Positions 46,396 to 58,099 of a DNA stretch of 64,000 nucleotides are shown in pieces (within the stretch, counting starts at the first letter, position 1; the number at the start of each line of letters is the position of its first letter). Origin of the DNA: Termitomyces sp. T153 (Eukaryota > Basidiomycota > Agaricomycetes > Agaricales > Lyophyllaceae); NCBI GenBank assembly GCA_018296165.2, contig JACKQL020000177.1, positions 1 to 64,000 of the forward strand, written 5' to 3'. The notes under the pieces were generated by a model, which saw nothing but the letters and a program-made list of their open reading frames with translations, was not told the DNA's origin and searched no databases. The translations under genes and the position numbers were made by a program.

Positions 46396-46755
46396 TGTTA
46401 AGCGTTGACATTACTGGACCACCACATATCCATACTTCCCTTATTTGGTACCATTTCGTTTTTTGTCATTTTAGACTTTTGCGCCTCCCTCTTTGATTGT
46501 GCGATTCTATTTACCAGTCTTTGCATCAAACCTTGTTATTCCGTATATAATCTGACATACACACATCACGTCACCCTCAGTCGTCTACGCTATTGCTTAG
46601 GACTCTGAGGGTGAGCTACTTTACCTTACTTACCTCTATTCTTACTTACTATACCTCGTAGAACTAATACTGTGTATTCGTCTACAGGTAAACGATACAA
46701 CCGTCTATGCTATTGCTTAGAACTCTGAGGAACTAATACTGTGTATTCGTCTACA
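46396..46755 (+). repeat. 3' LTR of copia-1 (13 CpG)
   Basis: 360 bp, TGTTAAGCGTTGAC to TTCGTCTACA. Direct count gives 13 CG dinucleotides, against none in the 5' LTR. Confidence 0.92.
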
Positions 46756-46996
46756 CACTCAAGTAGATGCATAAATTGATTCGAAAGGTGTTTCCAAATA
46801 AGATAAAAGTGTGGAAATGATACGATGATGAACAGTAGGTCACAAGTGTTGTCTATAACAGCTCCTAAACCAGCTCAAAAACTTCCACAAGAGGGCAGGC
46901 GAAAATCATCTTGATTATTAGTAAAGCTTATTGACACCAGAATTCAATAGCGAGGAGGCTGGTACTCGTATCTGGCATAAAATCCATGAGAATGGC

Positions 46997-48393
46997 TCAA
47001 CCAAAGAACCGAGAATCGAGAACAACATACAGCTCTTCAAGAGATCTGATTTCCTCCTCCGTCAAGATTTTCCCGGCTATGATAGCTTCAATAACGCGTT
47101 CGGGCTACTCATGCTTCAATTGTCAATAGAGTAATGTACGAAAAAGTAACAAACCGTGTTAGCACCGACGATAGGGCTAGATACTTTCGTAAGGCTCCAC
47201 GTAAGAGCAACCTGTGACATCTTCCATGAGTGCTTCTCGGCAAGATCGGCAACACGGCCGATGATCTTCAGGTCCGATTGCCTGCACTTCTTTTCAAAAA
47301 AGGAGCCCCGGACGCCTTGGGATCGTACAGTCTCAGTGCCGACGGGGCGTGCGAGGTTTCCGTCCATGAGCGGAGAGTATGCCATAATTCCGATGCCTTT
47401 GTAATTACAATAGGCAAAGAGTTCGAGTTCCTGAATCGAATCAAAGGAATCAATAGAAGGAAGGACTTCGGAACAAAAGATAGAAAGAATACCTCTGCGC
47501 GATATAAAAGCGAGTGCTCCACCTGCACAACGTTGAATTGTGTCCATCCATTGATGTGAGCAACGTTGTTCATCTCGACAAATTGCCAGGCGCGGACGTT
47601 CGACGCTCCAATGTAACGAACTTTCCCAGATTTAACAAGATCGTTCAAGGCACACATAGTCTCCTCAAAAGGTGTCTCCAAGTCGGCCATATGTATGAAA
47701 AGAATGTCGATGTAGTCAGTCTTAAGGCGCTTCAAGGAATCTTCAACCTGATTGAAGATAGCAGCACGAGACAAACCGCTTTGATTGACGTAGTCGCGAC
47801 TATCCTTCAGATCAGGCTTAAATATACTTGTGACCGTTGAGATGTCGTCGTGATCGACAAGGAATCGAATCTTGGTAGAAATTACTAGTTTATGGCGAGG
47901 AATGTTGTTCTGGAGTACCTTTGATCAAAACGACTAGGGAGAGGGAAGGGGAACGTACGTTCTCAATGAATTCTCCAATGATAGACTCTGAGACACCATT
48001 GCTGTTCGACAGTAAGGTGGCTTCTGAAATGATATAGAGATCCATCAACTCGCCTGTACATATTTGCGGTATCCCAGGTGGTGATTCCGTGGTCCCATGC
48101 AGCTCGAAGAACACCAAAAGCCTGAATCGGTGATTAGGTACTACTTCCTCGGGTGGATCTCGACGCCTACTTTATCTTTCCCTAAAGTCCAGGGCTGGAT
48201 ATCGATCAGAAATTGTAAAGCAACTGGATCACGTAAAACTCACGCTCCACAAGGGGTCACCAAGAGACATGCAACCTAACTGCAAGAACTCGTGGAAAAT
48301 ACACCAAATAGCACGATAAGGGATCCTTACAATAGGCGCGGAGACACGAAGACCACTTCTTCCAAGGCGAACATAGTGTGCTTTCGTAGACAT
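46997..48393 (-). CDS. Aldo/keto reductase, multi-exon
   Basis: NADPH-dependent oxidoreductase of the voltage-gated-K-channel-beta/aryl-alcohol-dehydrogenase-like AKR type. The start at 48,393 reads MSTKAHYVRLGRSGLRVSAP. Exons then give LGCMSLGDPLWS, AFGVLRAAWDHGITTWDTAN and, across a splice, IYSNGVSESIIGEFI, which supplies the catalytic Asp and Tyr. LVISTKI (Lys) and DYIDILFIHMADLETPFEET (His) complete the tetrad. KSGKVRYIGASNVRAWQFVE, FAYCNYKGIGIMAYSPLMDG, KHSWKMSQVALTWSLTK and PERVIEAIIAGKILTEEEIR follow to a stop at 46,997. No frame break was found. It begins only about 240 bp from the copia 3' LTR. A pathway role is inferred from context. Confidence 0.87.
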
Positions 48394-49083
48394 AGTTGGG
48401 GAGGTTGGGAAGAACCTTGTTCATCTATGCTTCTTAAGGCATGTTCGAGATGGGGTTCCCGGCGTGCCAGTGTCCTGCTTGTGCGCATGGAAGGTCGGCA
48501 ACGCATGGGGACATTTACATAATAGAATGATGAAGATGGAAGTTTCCTTGAGAGAAGTGTTCGAGGTTAACAATTGGAGTTAGATAACACTGGTCTAATG
48601 CGGCGCCCATAGGCAACCGGGGCCCAACACGATGTGATCTTGATCGTGATCGAACATTGGAAGATTCTATTGTCGGTCATCATCCTGTCCCTTATGTACA
48701 TGTGTCGGACAGCTTTTCCCGACCAGATAAGATTCACACACATACATATTTCATGAATTATGAAGCTAGCTGGACATCGCGCCATCTTGAGATCTCTGTT
48801 GGACAGGATACAGACGCGCCATGTGAACGCATCATCAATGCATAGTGACCTTAGTTGCATGGTCTACTCTGTCAGCCGAGCCGTCCTATAACGATCCCAT
48901 TGTCAGAACTTCTCGACATTTGATTTGCCGTGAACGTTGATATATCGAGAGTTGATTTTACATACATGCCAGACGGCAACGCATGCCAACCCGTTATTCA
49001 TCAAGCTTTTCTTGTTCAATACCAAACAACGTGAACCGCTTTTCTTCATATGCTCCAGAAATCTAAGTCTAGTACTGCCAATT
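48394..49083. other. Intergenic region, no gene seen
   Basis: CpG-normal sequence upstream of the AKR and downstream of the methyltransferase. Short frames here show no features. Confidence 0.4.
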
Positions 49084-50390
49084 CTAAGCTTGTTTACACG
49101 ACCAAAAGAACCAAAAATCGTGAAAGGTTTTGAAGCACGGGTCCTGCCTCTCGGCTATCCAGGCCTCCTGTAGTTGTTCCGTAAGACCAACCGATTTGAG
49201 GTCTCCACCGACGCTACTTTGAACAATCTTCTCAAGCGTACGCCTCAGCGCATTCGAGAATTCACGAGTTCCAATGTCTTGGCCTGCCAATAAAGATGAA
49301 TCCTGGACAATCGCGATGCTTACGAATATATCGACGCACCGATGGCTGCTTGGTCTGTCGAAAGAACAAGCCGTTCGCACCTCATATTGACTTCGGAAAA
49401 AGCTCCTGTTTCCTCCAATAGCTTGTGCAGACGCTCGCTTATGAAAGGATCTAGTCCTTTGGCATGTAACATTTCGATGAACATATGCTCCACGACAGAC
49501 TGTGCCCTCCCAGGGCTGTTATCATGGCCAATGTGCCGGCCACTGTCTTCAATGAGAAGCCAGCCATTAGGTCTCAGCAGGTCAACTGTACGTTTTATGA
49601 TCCCGCTTATCTCACGATGCGGAATCTAGGGGGTTTATTAGCTTACTAAGGAACAACGGAAGTCCAATAGGACTTGACATACGTGGAATAAAAGCAGACG
49701 CATGTGAATGACATCAAAGGTATTGCTTTCCCATGGATATGCCTTTAAGACGTCCAAGTGATGATAAGTCAAGTTGGGCGGAATAGGGCTGTCACAGGTC
49801 ATCAATCGAGGTGTACACATGACCACATCTGTGGATATTACCGGGCAGGCAAAGGGAAGAGGTCAGCCGCAATAACTGTGGCGTCAGGGTATTGTTGTGC
49901 GGCTTGTATTGCCCTATTGATCGCCGGCATCAGTGAGCTGTTCGAAAGAGACTACTATCATATGAGGCATACCATGCGCCAGAACCTGCACTGCGGTGTT
50001 TTTTTAGTCAGGGTCCTGTACACTTCAAGAGGAAGAATCTGACCCGATATCCAATATTGATTTCGGGTCTCTGATATCCGCAAAGGTCAATGCCCCTTTC
50101 AGATAGGCTTTGATGCCTATATGAAGCTCATCTAGTCTGGGGATCGCCGTTAGATCAATATGCTGCATGCGAGTCGAGATCTGAGTGCTAACCTTTCCCA
50201 TTCGGACCCATCAATATTGTGGTCCTTTCCGCGTCAAGAATTATTTCCAGTAGCTGGAACAGAGTAGTAGCCTTCGTACCCTCAGAAAATAGTTGTTGCT
50301 TGGATTTTCTGTTGAATCGACCATTTCTCTTGCAAGTCCAGTGAGAATCGAGTTCGGCATCCTCGTTTTATGACCTGTATGGATGGTCAT
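49084..50390 (-). CDS. Class I SAM-dependent methyltransferase, multi-exon
   Basis: Small-molecule methyltransferase of the fungal LaeA/TAM-like fold. The start chosen at 50,390 reads MTIHTGHKTRMPNSILTGLA (alternatives are 50,447 and 50,360). Splicing joins NNYFLR to DHNIDGSEWER and then LDELHIGIKAYLKGALTFAD. SAM motif I, SILDIGAGSGAWAIQAAQQY, is built across an 18-nt micro-exon near 49,960-49,990. DATVIAADLFPLPARPIPPN (motif II), LTYHHLDVLKAYPWESNTFD, VIHMRLLLFHV and TVDLLRPNGWLLIEDSG follow. The C-terminus ends FHDFWFFWSCKQA at 49,084. No stop interrupts the spliced frame. It is probably a tailoring O- or C-methyltransferase; the substrate is unknown. Confidence 0.85.
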
Positions 50391-50449
50391 ACACTTTCGT
50401 GTGGGCCCCCGACCATTACAATCGCTTCGGCAGGGGCCGCGCGTCACAA

Positions 50450-51500
50450 GGGCCCAAATTATGCCGAAGTGTCACGCTTGTCACGCGTCCCAAGGCCAAT
50501 GGAAACCAGAATTTGCTTCCGCCAAATAGAAGAATTTTCAAAGGATTATTGTGCTACATAGTAGGGTTCCTTGGCCATCCTGGTGCCTCAAGAAGTCTTA
50601 TTCTCTGTCAACCTATCTGCCTTCCTTGCTCATCCGGGTCTCACAGATTTTTCTCGCATTGCTGAAATTTGTATTCGTGTCACACCCTTTATTAGGTCAC
50701 TGCCAAAACCAATGTTTCAGCACCTCTGCTAATTACACCCAATGATAGCAAAACAGGCCACCAAAACAACCTTCTTCTTCTGTTTGATGAAGCATTGGAT
50801 AGGGCTATTGTATATATATATATACAAGAATAAAAAGTACAGTATGATAGCAGGTAGGTCGGTGAGCAAAAAAAAAGTACAAAGTGTTAAATGACTATAG
50901 TGAAAAAGAACTTGTATGTGAGCAAGCTGTGAAGTGCATGCATCACACTCCTCCTTAGTGGAAACTTGCTCCTCCTCACAACCCATCCATCAACTAGGAG
51001 CATTTGACAATGATGTTTGAGTTGGACTTCTGCCAGTAAGGGTGCTTGTCACTAACAGATAAGATGGCAGAGAAGGAGGCATATGAACCAGGCACAGGAG
51101 GGCCAAAGTGCCCACTGTTGAAGAGGATGCTAGAGTGGAGGAAGTGGGAAGAGTGTAAACAGAGAATAGCAGGCAAGTTGACAGGGGAGGGTGAGCAGTG
51201 GTGTAGGGTCAAAGTCTTTGCTTGAAAGGTAACTTGTAGAGCAACATGTGCAGCACCAGCAGGAACATATCTTGTTGTGTCTGTGGGGGCTGAGCAGTTC
51301 CATGGGCTGAAAAAGGCACATATCATGTTGACACATTCCTGGAGGGGGCAGTGGCAGGAGGCAGTCTGGGCAGCAAAGGCATGCATTGAGAAGGTGATTG
51401 TGTGGCAGGAGAATGGGGCTCAGTCAAGTGGAAGCAGGCATATCTTAAGCAACAGTGGGACTGACACTTGTCCAGAATGGGAGTGGGCCTACAGTTGTTG
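50450..51500. other. Methyltransferase upstream region grading into transposon DNA
   Basis: CpG is present to about 50,690 and nearly absent after 50,850. An (AT)n run lies at 50,808-50,824. 50,990-51,500 may hold gag/protease remnants of gypsy-5 but no motif is readable. Confidence 0.4.
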
Positions 51501-51539
51501 CCTGTGGAGCAGCATGGAGCAGCAGGATCAAGTTTTTTT

Positions 51540-54500
51540 GCAAGTGTTGGCAAAGGAGGCAGTAAGGAAGGAGCCAGTGGGGGTGAAGTCAGTTGAGAAG
51601 ATGGTGCTGGCAAAGGTTCATGAGTTCTTGGATGTGTTTGATAAACAGTGGTTGGAGTGTTTGTCAGGGCACTACAAGCACAATCTCAGCATTGATTTGG
51701 TGGAGGGGGCAGAGGTTCCACTACCTAGGAAACTGTACCAGCTGGTACTAGTGGAGTTGAAGGTGTTACAACAGCTCATTGACAAGAATTTGGTGAAGAG
51801 ATATATTTGCCTGTGAAGTGTGCTGTCTGGGGCTCCAGTCTTCTTTGTGAAGAAGAAAGATGGGTCTTTGTGTCTGGTGGTGGATTCCAGGGCCTTGAAT
51901 GCAGTGACTAGGCCTAATGCATATCAAATTCTGCTCACAAATGAACTGTTGGGTAGGCTGAAGGTGGTCAGGGGGTATTACAATGTCAGGATCCAAGAAG
52001 GAGATGAAGGGAAAACCTCATTTCAGATGTGCTATAGTCAATTCAAATTTTTGGTGATGCAATTTGGCCTCCATAATGCACTGACAGCCTTTCAGTGTAT
52101 GGTCAATGAACTGTTTCATGACTTGGTCAATGTGTATATGGTGCTTTACCTTGACAATATAATCATATTTCTGGAGGACCCCAGTCAACATGAGACTCAT
52201 GTGCAGGAGGTGTTGAAGAGGTTGCAGAAGGCAGATTTGTTTTTGAAACTGGAGAAGTGTTGGTTTGAGATAACAGAGGATGACTACCTGGGTTGGAAGA
52301 TCATTCCAGGCCAGGTTGCCATGGATCCAGTGAAGGTTAGCAGTGTTGCAAAATACTGCAGAATGTTCAACACATGAATCAGTTCTTTGTGTTTTGCAAC
52401 TTCTACTAGCAATTTATGGAAGATTACACATTGATTGTTCCACTGGTGGAGAGACTAAAGAAAATGGATTGCCTGTAAGAGTGGAGAGAGGCAGAACAGG
52501 GAGCACTCAAAGTGCTGAAGGCAGCATTTAACAAGGCCCCAGCACTGATAATGCCTGCCATAGAGGCACTGTTTAGAGTGGAGATAAATGCATCTGATGC
52601 ATCTGACTTTGCAGTTGGTGCACTGTTGTTGCAGAGGGTGGAGGAAGGAAAGTGGAGGCCAATAGTGTTTTACTCAGAGGCTATACAGCTGGAAGAGCAG
52701 AACTATGACATGCACAATAGGGATCTGTTGGCAGTGGTGAAACTATTTGAGACATGGAGACTATATCTAGAGGGGAGCCCACATGGGGTTGAGATGTTTT
52801 TGGACCATTGAAATCTGGAGTATTTCATGATGACTTGTGACTTAAACCAGAGGCAAGCATGTTGGAGTTTTCTCTTGAACTGTGTTGGCTTTAGGATCTA
52901 GCATAGGCCAGGATTGTTTGAATGCTGGCCTGGATGGCCTATCAAGATGCTTGGATCACAAGATTCTACAGAGCAGTTACAATAATGCAAACCAACAGCT
53001 TTGGCCAATAGGAAAGCTGGCAAAGAAGGCAGGAGTGGTGGCACTGAGGGACTGTGGAGAGTTGGAGGTGGTGAACAGAGTGGCAGCAATGCAGACAATA
53101 GTGGCAGATGGGACAATAGTAGAAGAGATCAGATTGAAGTCATGGGACAATCCAAAGTTGGCCTCATTGTGGAAGTTGCCTGAAGCCCCAGCACTGGTGA
53201 AGACATGGCTGAGGGAATGGATGGTGAAGGAGGAACTGGTGTGGTTCAGGGGAGTGGTGTATGTGCCCAACAATAATGAGGTAAAGTGCCAGATACTGCA
53301 ACTCTACCATGACTCCATCCCAGCAAGACACCTGGGTTGTGCTAATACCCTAGCCCTCATCACATGAAATTATTATTGGCCAAGGATGTCAGTGTATGTG
53401 AGAAAGTATGTGGAGGGGTACAAGATGTACCAGAGGATCCAACCAAGGTGCCAGAAGCTGTTCAGCCTACTGCAACTATTGGAGACCATGGAAACACATA
53501 TCAACAGATTAAATCAGTCCCTTGCCACAGTTGCAAGGCTATAATGCAATAGAGGTGGTCTGCAATAAATCAACTAAATGGGCACACTGTCTAGGCACAC
53601 ACTTGATGGATGATGTAGCAGCAATGTGTGACATCTTCATGGAGAGGGTGTGGTGCCTACATGGTATGCTAAAAAAGATTATGTCTAACCAAGGCCCCCC
53701 AGTTTGTCACACATTACACAAGACAGATGTGGAACAGGTTGGGTATTAAGCCTGCCTTACCTGAAGCACACCATTCTTGGATTGATGGTCAGATGGAGAG
53801 GAAAATCAGGAATTGGAGGTTTACCTGTGTGCATTTGTTGACTATTAGCAGGACAGCATGATGGACTGGCTTCCTTTCACAGAATTTGCCTACAATGATT
53901 ACATGAATGTGTTGACAGGAATGTCCCTGTTCTATGTGGAGTACATGTACAATCTGACCTTCTGCATTGACCAAGTGACTTCTCAGTCAGTTTCCAGGGC
54001 AGATGAATGACTAGATAGGATCTGGAAGGTGCAGGCTGAGTTGAAGGCATTGGAGGAGGTGGCAGCAGGGCAAATGAAATAGTTCTACAATGTGTGGGTT
54101 GACAAGGCACCCAACTACATTCTGATGAATCAGGTGTTTTTGGAGTGGGTGGACTTATGATTGAACAGGCTGAACCATAAAGTAGACTTTAAGAGGTTTG
54201 GCCCCTTCAAAATTACTCAGAAGATTTTGAACTCTGCATACTGGCTGTGATTCCCCTAAGGCTGGTCAGTCCATTGGTTTTCCATATGTCCTGCATAATT
54301 CCAGTGTAAAAAGAATTTATTTTGGGCTGCCAACAGGAACTACCAGTGCCAGTGAAAATGGAGATAGGGGATGAGGTTGAAATTGAGGTGGATATTGCAT
54401 GAGAGGATGACTAGAGGAGGGGTGAAGAAATTTCTGGTACAGTGAAAGGGCTATGATGAGAGTGAATATGAGTGGTTGGAAGTGTACAATATGCCACACA

Positions 54501-54590
54501 CACTTGAAGCAATTCAAGAGTTTAGAGAGAATGAAAGGACAAGAGGGAAACAACAATGTGGCAAGCATGGAGATTAGCACTTGTAATTGG
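51540..54590 (+). pseudogene. gypsy-5 pol with chromodomain
   Basis: RT begins HEFLDVFDKQWLECLSGHYK and LSGAPVFFVKKKDGSLCLVV, with active site LYLDNIIIF (YLDD altered). LHNALTAFQCMVNELFHDL, LEKCWFEITEDDYLGWKI and, after breaks, RNase H (VEINASDASDFAVGALLL, VFYSEAIQLEEQNYDMHNRD) follow. The integrase zinc-binding region is near 53,280-53,350 (LYHDSIPARHLG). The core is badly broken (53,520-53,900). A chromodomain lies at about 54,395-54,540 (FLVQWKGYDESEYEWLEVYN). Numerous stops and no CpG. No LTR pair was found. Confidence 0.8.
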
Positions 54591-55095
54591 CACCTGACTA
54601 TGGACCTTTTTTTCTCTTCCTTTTGCACATACCTTACCAAGGAGGAGCTGGTGTCATGGTACACACATGGCTGTAGTACTTACTCATCATATCTTGGAGA
54701 GAATTACTCTCTAAGTTGATTCACTTTGTTTATCAGGTATGTATGCTACATTATCATATTGACATACCACAATACAACTTCATTTATCAGTTCTGTTGTG
54801 CCACATTGCAAGCTACTGGCATCACTCTAACAATAGTCAGCAACCCCCTCTGAGTCAGTTAGTCATAGTCACCATACTGGCTGATGTAGTATATAGGAAG
54901 GACCAGGGGATAGAATATCCCCCATTCTGATGATAGCACTAATTCTGGGCCTATTGACCAGTGCAACTGTAAGCTTGGCCAGTGTGGCCTCTTGCCTTCT
55001 ACCTTGCCTTCCATCTTTGCCTCTTGCTGGACACTCACTCCTTGCTCACTGTGCCTTAAGGCCAGCTTGCCTGCTGCCACTGATGACCTGATGGG

Positions 55096-56219
55096 TGATG
55101 TGTTCCTATGCTGCCTAGCTGCTGTGCAGGAAACCAAAAGAAGATCTAAACACTGGCAACCAGATAGGGTAGCTGGCAATAGGAAGTTAATAGGGGCAAG
55201 TCTGTCACTGTACCAGGAAGCAAGAGCTAACTGATGTGAGCAGAATGAGGAGTCTATTGCTAGCCTAACTCACTAGATGGTAACAAAAGGTTGGTGGGAA
55301 ATAAAAGGAGAAAGGACAGAGACAAAAGAGTTGCTAGGAAAGGGGGACTAAGCAATAGAAAGGGAGTGGGGAACAAGAAAGGAATGAAGTTTATGTTTAC
55401 TGGGAGACAAATACAAACTAGTCACTAGCCATAGTCTTGTAATAACACCAAGGGCACCTGCAGTTGGTACCCACACTTGATCAAGTACAAGGTCATCAAG
55501 ACTTGTTGCTAAGTTGTGGGTGATGACAAAAGAGAGCAATAAGAAATCTGATGCTGATAAGCTGAGAGCTAATGAGGGGAATGATACTCTGTTGGTTGCT
55601 TTTGTCTCAATGTACAGGCAGTATTTATACTGTTTGTATGTATAGTATTTAGAAAGGAAATATTAGTTGCCACCAGGAATGGCATCTGCTAAAGTGTCCC
55701 TGATACATACTGGATGTCAGTATGGTAACCAAGTATTCATATGTGATGTTGACAAGATGTATAATAAATGTCAGTAACAATAAAAGAGCATACCTAATGT
55801 CAATACCTGAAGTGTAGATGCTGTTCAGGTATGTTAGTGTAGATGCTGTTCAGGTATGTTAGTGTAGATGCTGTTCAGGTATGTTTGTAAGCAAGACAAG
55901 AAAAGTGATAAGTAAGAAGTCACATGTCTTTTAATATATCCATTTTTGAAAGGAGGTATTATTGTTACCAGGTAATGTTGCTAGCAATTGTTGCTAAAGA
56001 AAGTCTTGGCCTTATCATTCTGAGTTCAAGGGTAGACTCCATGTGATGCAGCTTGTGATGTAGAAGTCTCATGGTTGCTGAAATCCCATGCAAAGGCTAC
56101 ATTGTTCTAGACCTTGGGGCTAGACCTCATGTGACCTATGCATGGTCATGTGGGATCTAGTCAGGTGCTGTCCAATCAGAAATGCCAAAAATGGTGCTCA
56201 GTGACAATTGAGTCTTATT
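55096..56219. mobile_element. Solo LTR, TGATGTG family, ATGGG duplication
   Basis: Starts TGATGTGTTCCTATGC and ends GAGTCTTATT. ATGGG flanks it at 55,091-55,095 and 56,220-56,224. It is homologous over its length to 18,223-19,353. Confidence 0.82.
55811..55885 (+). repeat. Three perfect 25-bp tandem units
   Basis: Units of 25 bp beginning AGTGTAGATGCTGTTCAGG at 55,811, 55,836 and 55,861 are identical. The sister LTR has one diverged unit near 18,990. Confidence 0.85.
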
Positions 56220-56318
56220 ATGGGTCAGGCCATCAGTGGTGGGCTTGGCTTGTACAATCCACAACTGATGTTTGCTTACAGTTGGTGCTGAAGAGAACTT
56301 GCACCCTCACAAGGGATC

Positions 56319-56890
56319 ATGGCAGAGGTCCAGAGGAAGAAGGGCAAGAAGGAAAAGAATGAGAAAAGGCAGGAAAAATACAAATATGCAAGTATATCAA
56401 TGGTAAGTTCCAATTTCTTAAACTGAAATCATTTGCTAACAACAAACAGAACCAACACAAGTTACTGCACTGTCAATGATCCACTTGGTGAATGTACCAT
56501 TGGCCAGCAGAAAGGGCAAGGGAAAGGAATGAGCAGATCTGCCAGTGGCTAGTAGAAAAGAGAAGGAGAAGGAGCAAGTGGATTCACTACCAATCAGTGG
56601 ACAGGGCAAGGGTAAGCAATGGGCAGATCTACTCCTTTTTACTAAATCCATTGAGGCTACACTAGCATGAGCTATGGTGGGATTGAACCAATGGCTCAAT
56701 TTCACCAATGAAGGAATTAAGGGTGTATCCAAAGAGATGAGGTCAGGGTTTGTGCTAGCTGAGGAGACAAAGTTTACTGAGATGGAGAACTGGCAATACA
56801 ACATGATGCTTAGAGCACTTGATGAGCACATGGACATCATGGACATAAGCATTGTGAGAATGACATCTGACTTCCACAAGACAAATCAGG
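56319..56890 (+). pseudogene. gag N-terminal fragment of another gypsy element
   Basis: Starts MAEVQRKKGKKEKNEKRQEK, lysine-rich, after the LTR ending at 56,280. It later reads NQWLNFTNEGIKGVSKEMRS and MMLRALDEHMDIMDISIVRM. It is cut by the LTR at 56,891. Confidence 0.5.
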
Positions 56891-57945
56891 TGTCACAACC
56901 CACTCCTGCACCTCCAGACCTTCTCCTAGGACTCCCTGGCTCCCTAGAGCCCTCTCCAATGTTCCCCCCAACTCACTCCAACCTTTGTTTACCCACAGTG
57001 CCTGCCCTAGCTAACTCTGACACTTCCTCAGCAAACCCCAACAACTTCCTGGCAAACCCTGATGCATCCCATGTGGGCCTCCTCAGCTCCCCCTCTTGCT
57101 TACAAGGCCCCCAAGCCTCTCCAACACTTCTCCTAGCACAGACATACATCACTAGACCACCCCTGCAACCTGCATGACCACTCCAGAGTTTCCCAACAAC
57201 TACAGGACAGGCCGTGTCCCCATCAAAATATCACTGCAGCCTGCCCTTTGATCAGAACCAACACCTGTCAACCCCACACAGCTCTGATGAGCCCTGCTGT
57301 CACAACCTCAACTCCTGAAGAAGGTCCAGTAGTTAGTATATAAGATGTAGAATAACATTTATCACCTTAGTCTTGATATTGCATTAACTGGTTACTTATG
57401 TCTCATTTTCTCTCTATCTTGTCCCTTTTCTATTTTTAGTCTTGAATCTATCTCTTTTCTCAGTTCCATCTTGTCTTGCCTCCATCTTGTCTTGACTGTC
57501 CCTGTTTCCTTTATCATTTCTAAAGTCCTTTCACCTCTAACATCATTACAAACTCTGTGCACACACTACAAACCTTCAAACATTCTTACAACAACTCCAG
57601 ACCTCACCCAACACTTGGCCCCAGAATTCATCAGTCTTGATTGATCCCCCCATCAAACTCTGGCCTTGCTCCTATTACTTGTGAAGCCTCTACTTTCCCT
57701 ACAGTCCATTATGCACCTATGAACTTGTTTCTGACACCTGCCTAAACTCAACATTAAATATACTTGGTCTTAGACTTCCCAGGACCACTCCAGACTTGCT
57801 CAGACCTATTCCCTTGGCTTCCCCTTGCAAATCCCTGTAGTCTGCACCAACCCTAGAGTGCTAGGTTATAAGTGCAGGACATTGTGTCTGCCTAGTAAGG
57901 ACTTGCCCAGTGTGGCTGAGCCCCCATGGTCAGCAGAACCTAACA
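56891..57945 (+). repeat. 5' LTR of gypsy-6, decayed copy of the TGTCACRACCC family
   Basis: TGTCACAACCCACTCC to GCAGAACCTAACA, 1,055 bp, homologous to 16,308-17,459 with CpG replaced by TpG/CpA (for example TGTCACGACCC becomes TGTCACAACCC). TATATAA is retained near 57,337. Confidence 0.8.
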
Positions 57946-58099
57946 TAATATCAAGATGCCCCCTTACCCCATTCTTGATGTCTGCATATAACCCACATAC
58001 AATCCAGCTAGCTACCTAACCAATGTCTATGGTTGACTGGTCCTGGACAATCAGTATACTCTGTTCTATCTAGGCCCACCTGCAGATCAGTATGTTCCT

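Larger units (their letters stand above)
42001..46755 (+). mobile_element. Ty1/copia element with CACTC duplications, inactive
   Basis: LTRs at 42,001-42,368 and 46,396-46,755 are flanked by CACTC (41,996-42,000 and 46,756-46,760). The domain order gag, protease, integrase, RT, RNase H is that of copia. Deletions remove the integrase core and the RT YVDD region, so it cannot move alone. CpG is absent from the 5' end to about 45.9 kb and then returns. Confidence 0.92.
54845..56280 (+). repeat. LTR (partial), split by a nested solo LTR, before a gag leader
   Basis: The left part (about 54,845-55,095) and the last 61 bp (56,220-56,280, ending TTTGCTTACA) flank the nested LTR. The left part matches the reverse complement of 32,069-32,330. 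A leader starting GTTGGTGCTGAAGAG and a lysine-rich gag start follow. The LTR start was not located. Confidence 0.55.

Noticed and set aside
50808..50824. (AT)n run as an origin or terminator
   Set aside because: Too short and isolated; simple repeat in AT-rich debris.
55811..55885. 25-bp triplet as a CRISPR-like array
   Set aside because: The units are directly adjacent with no spacers and lie inside an LTR.
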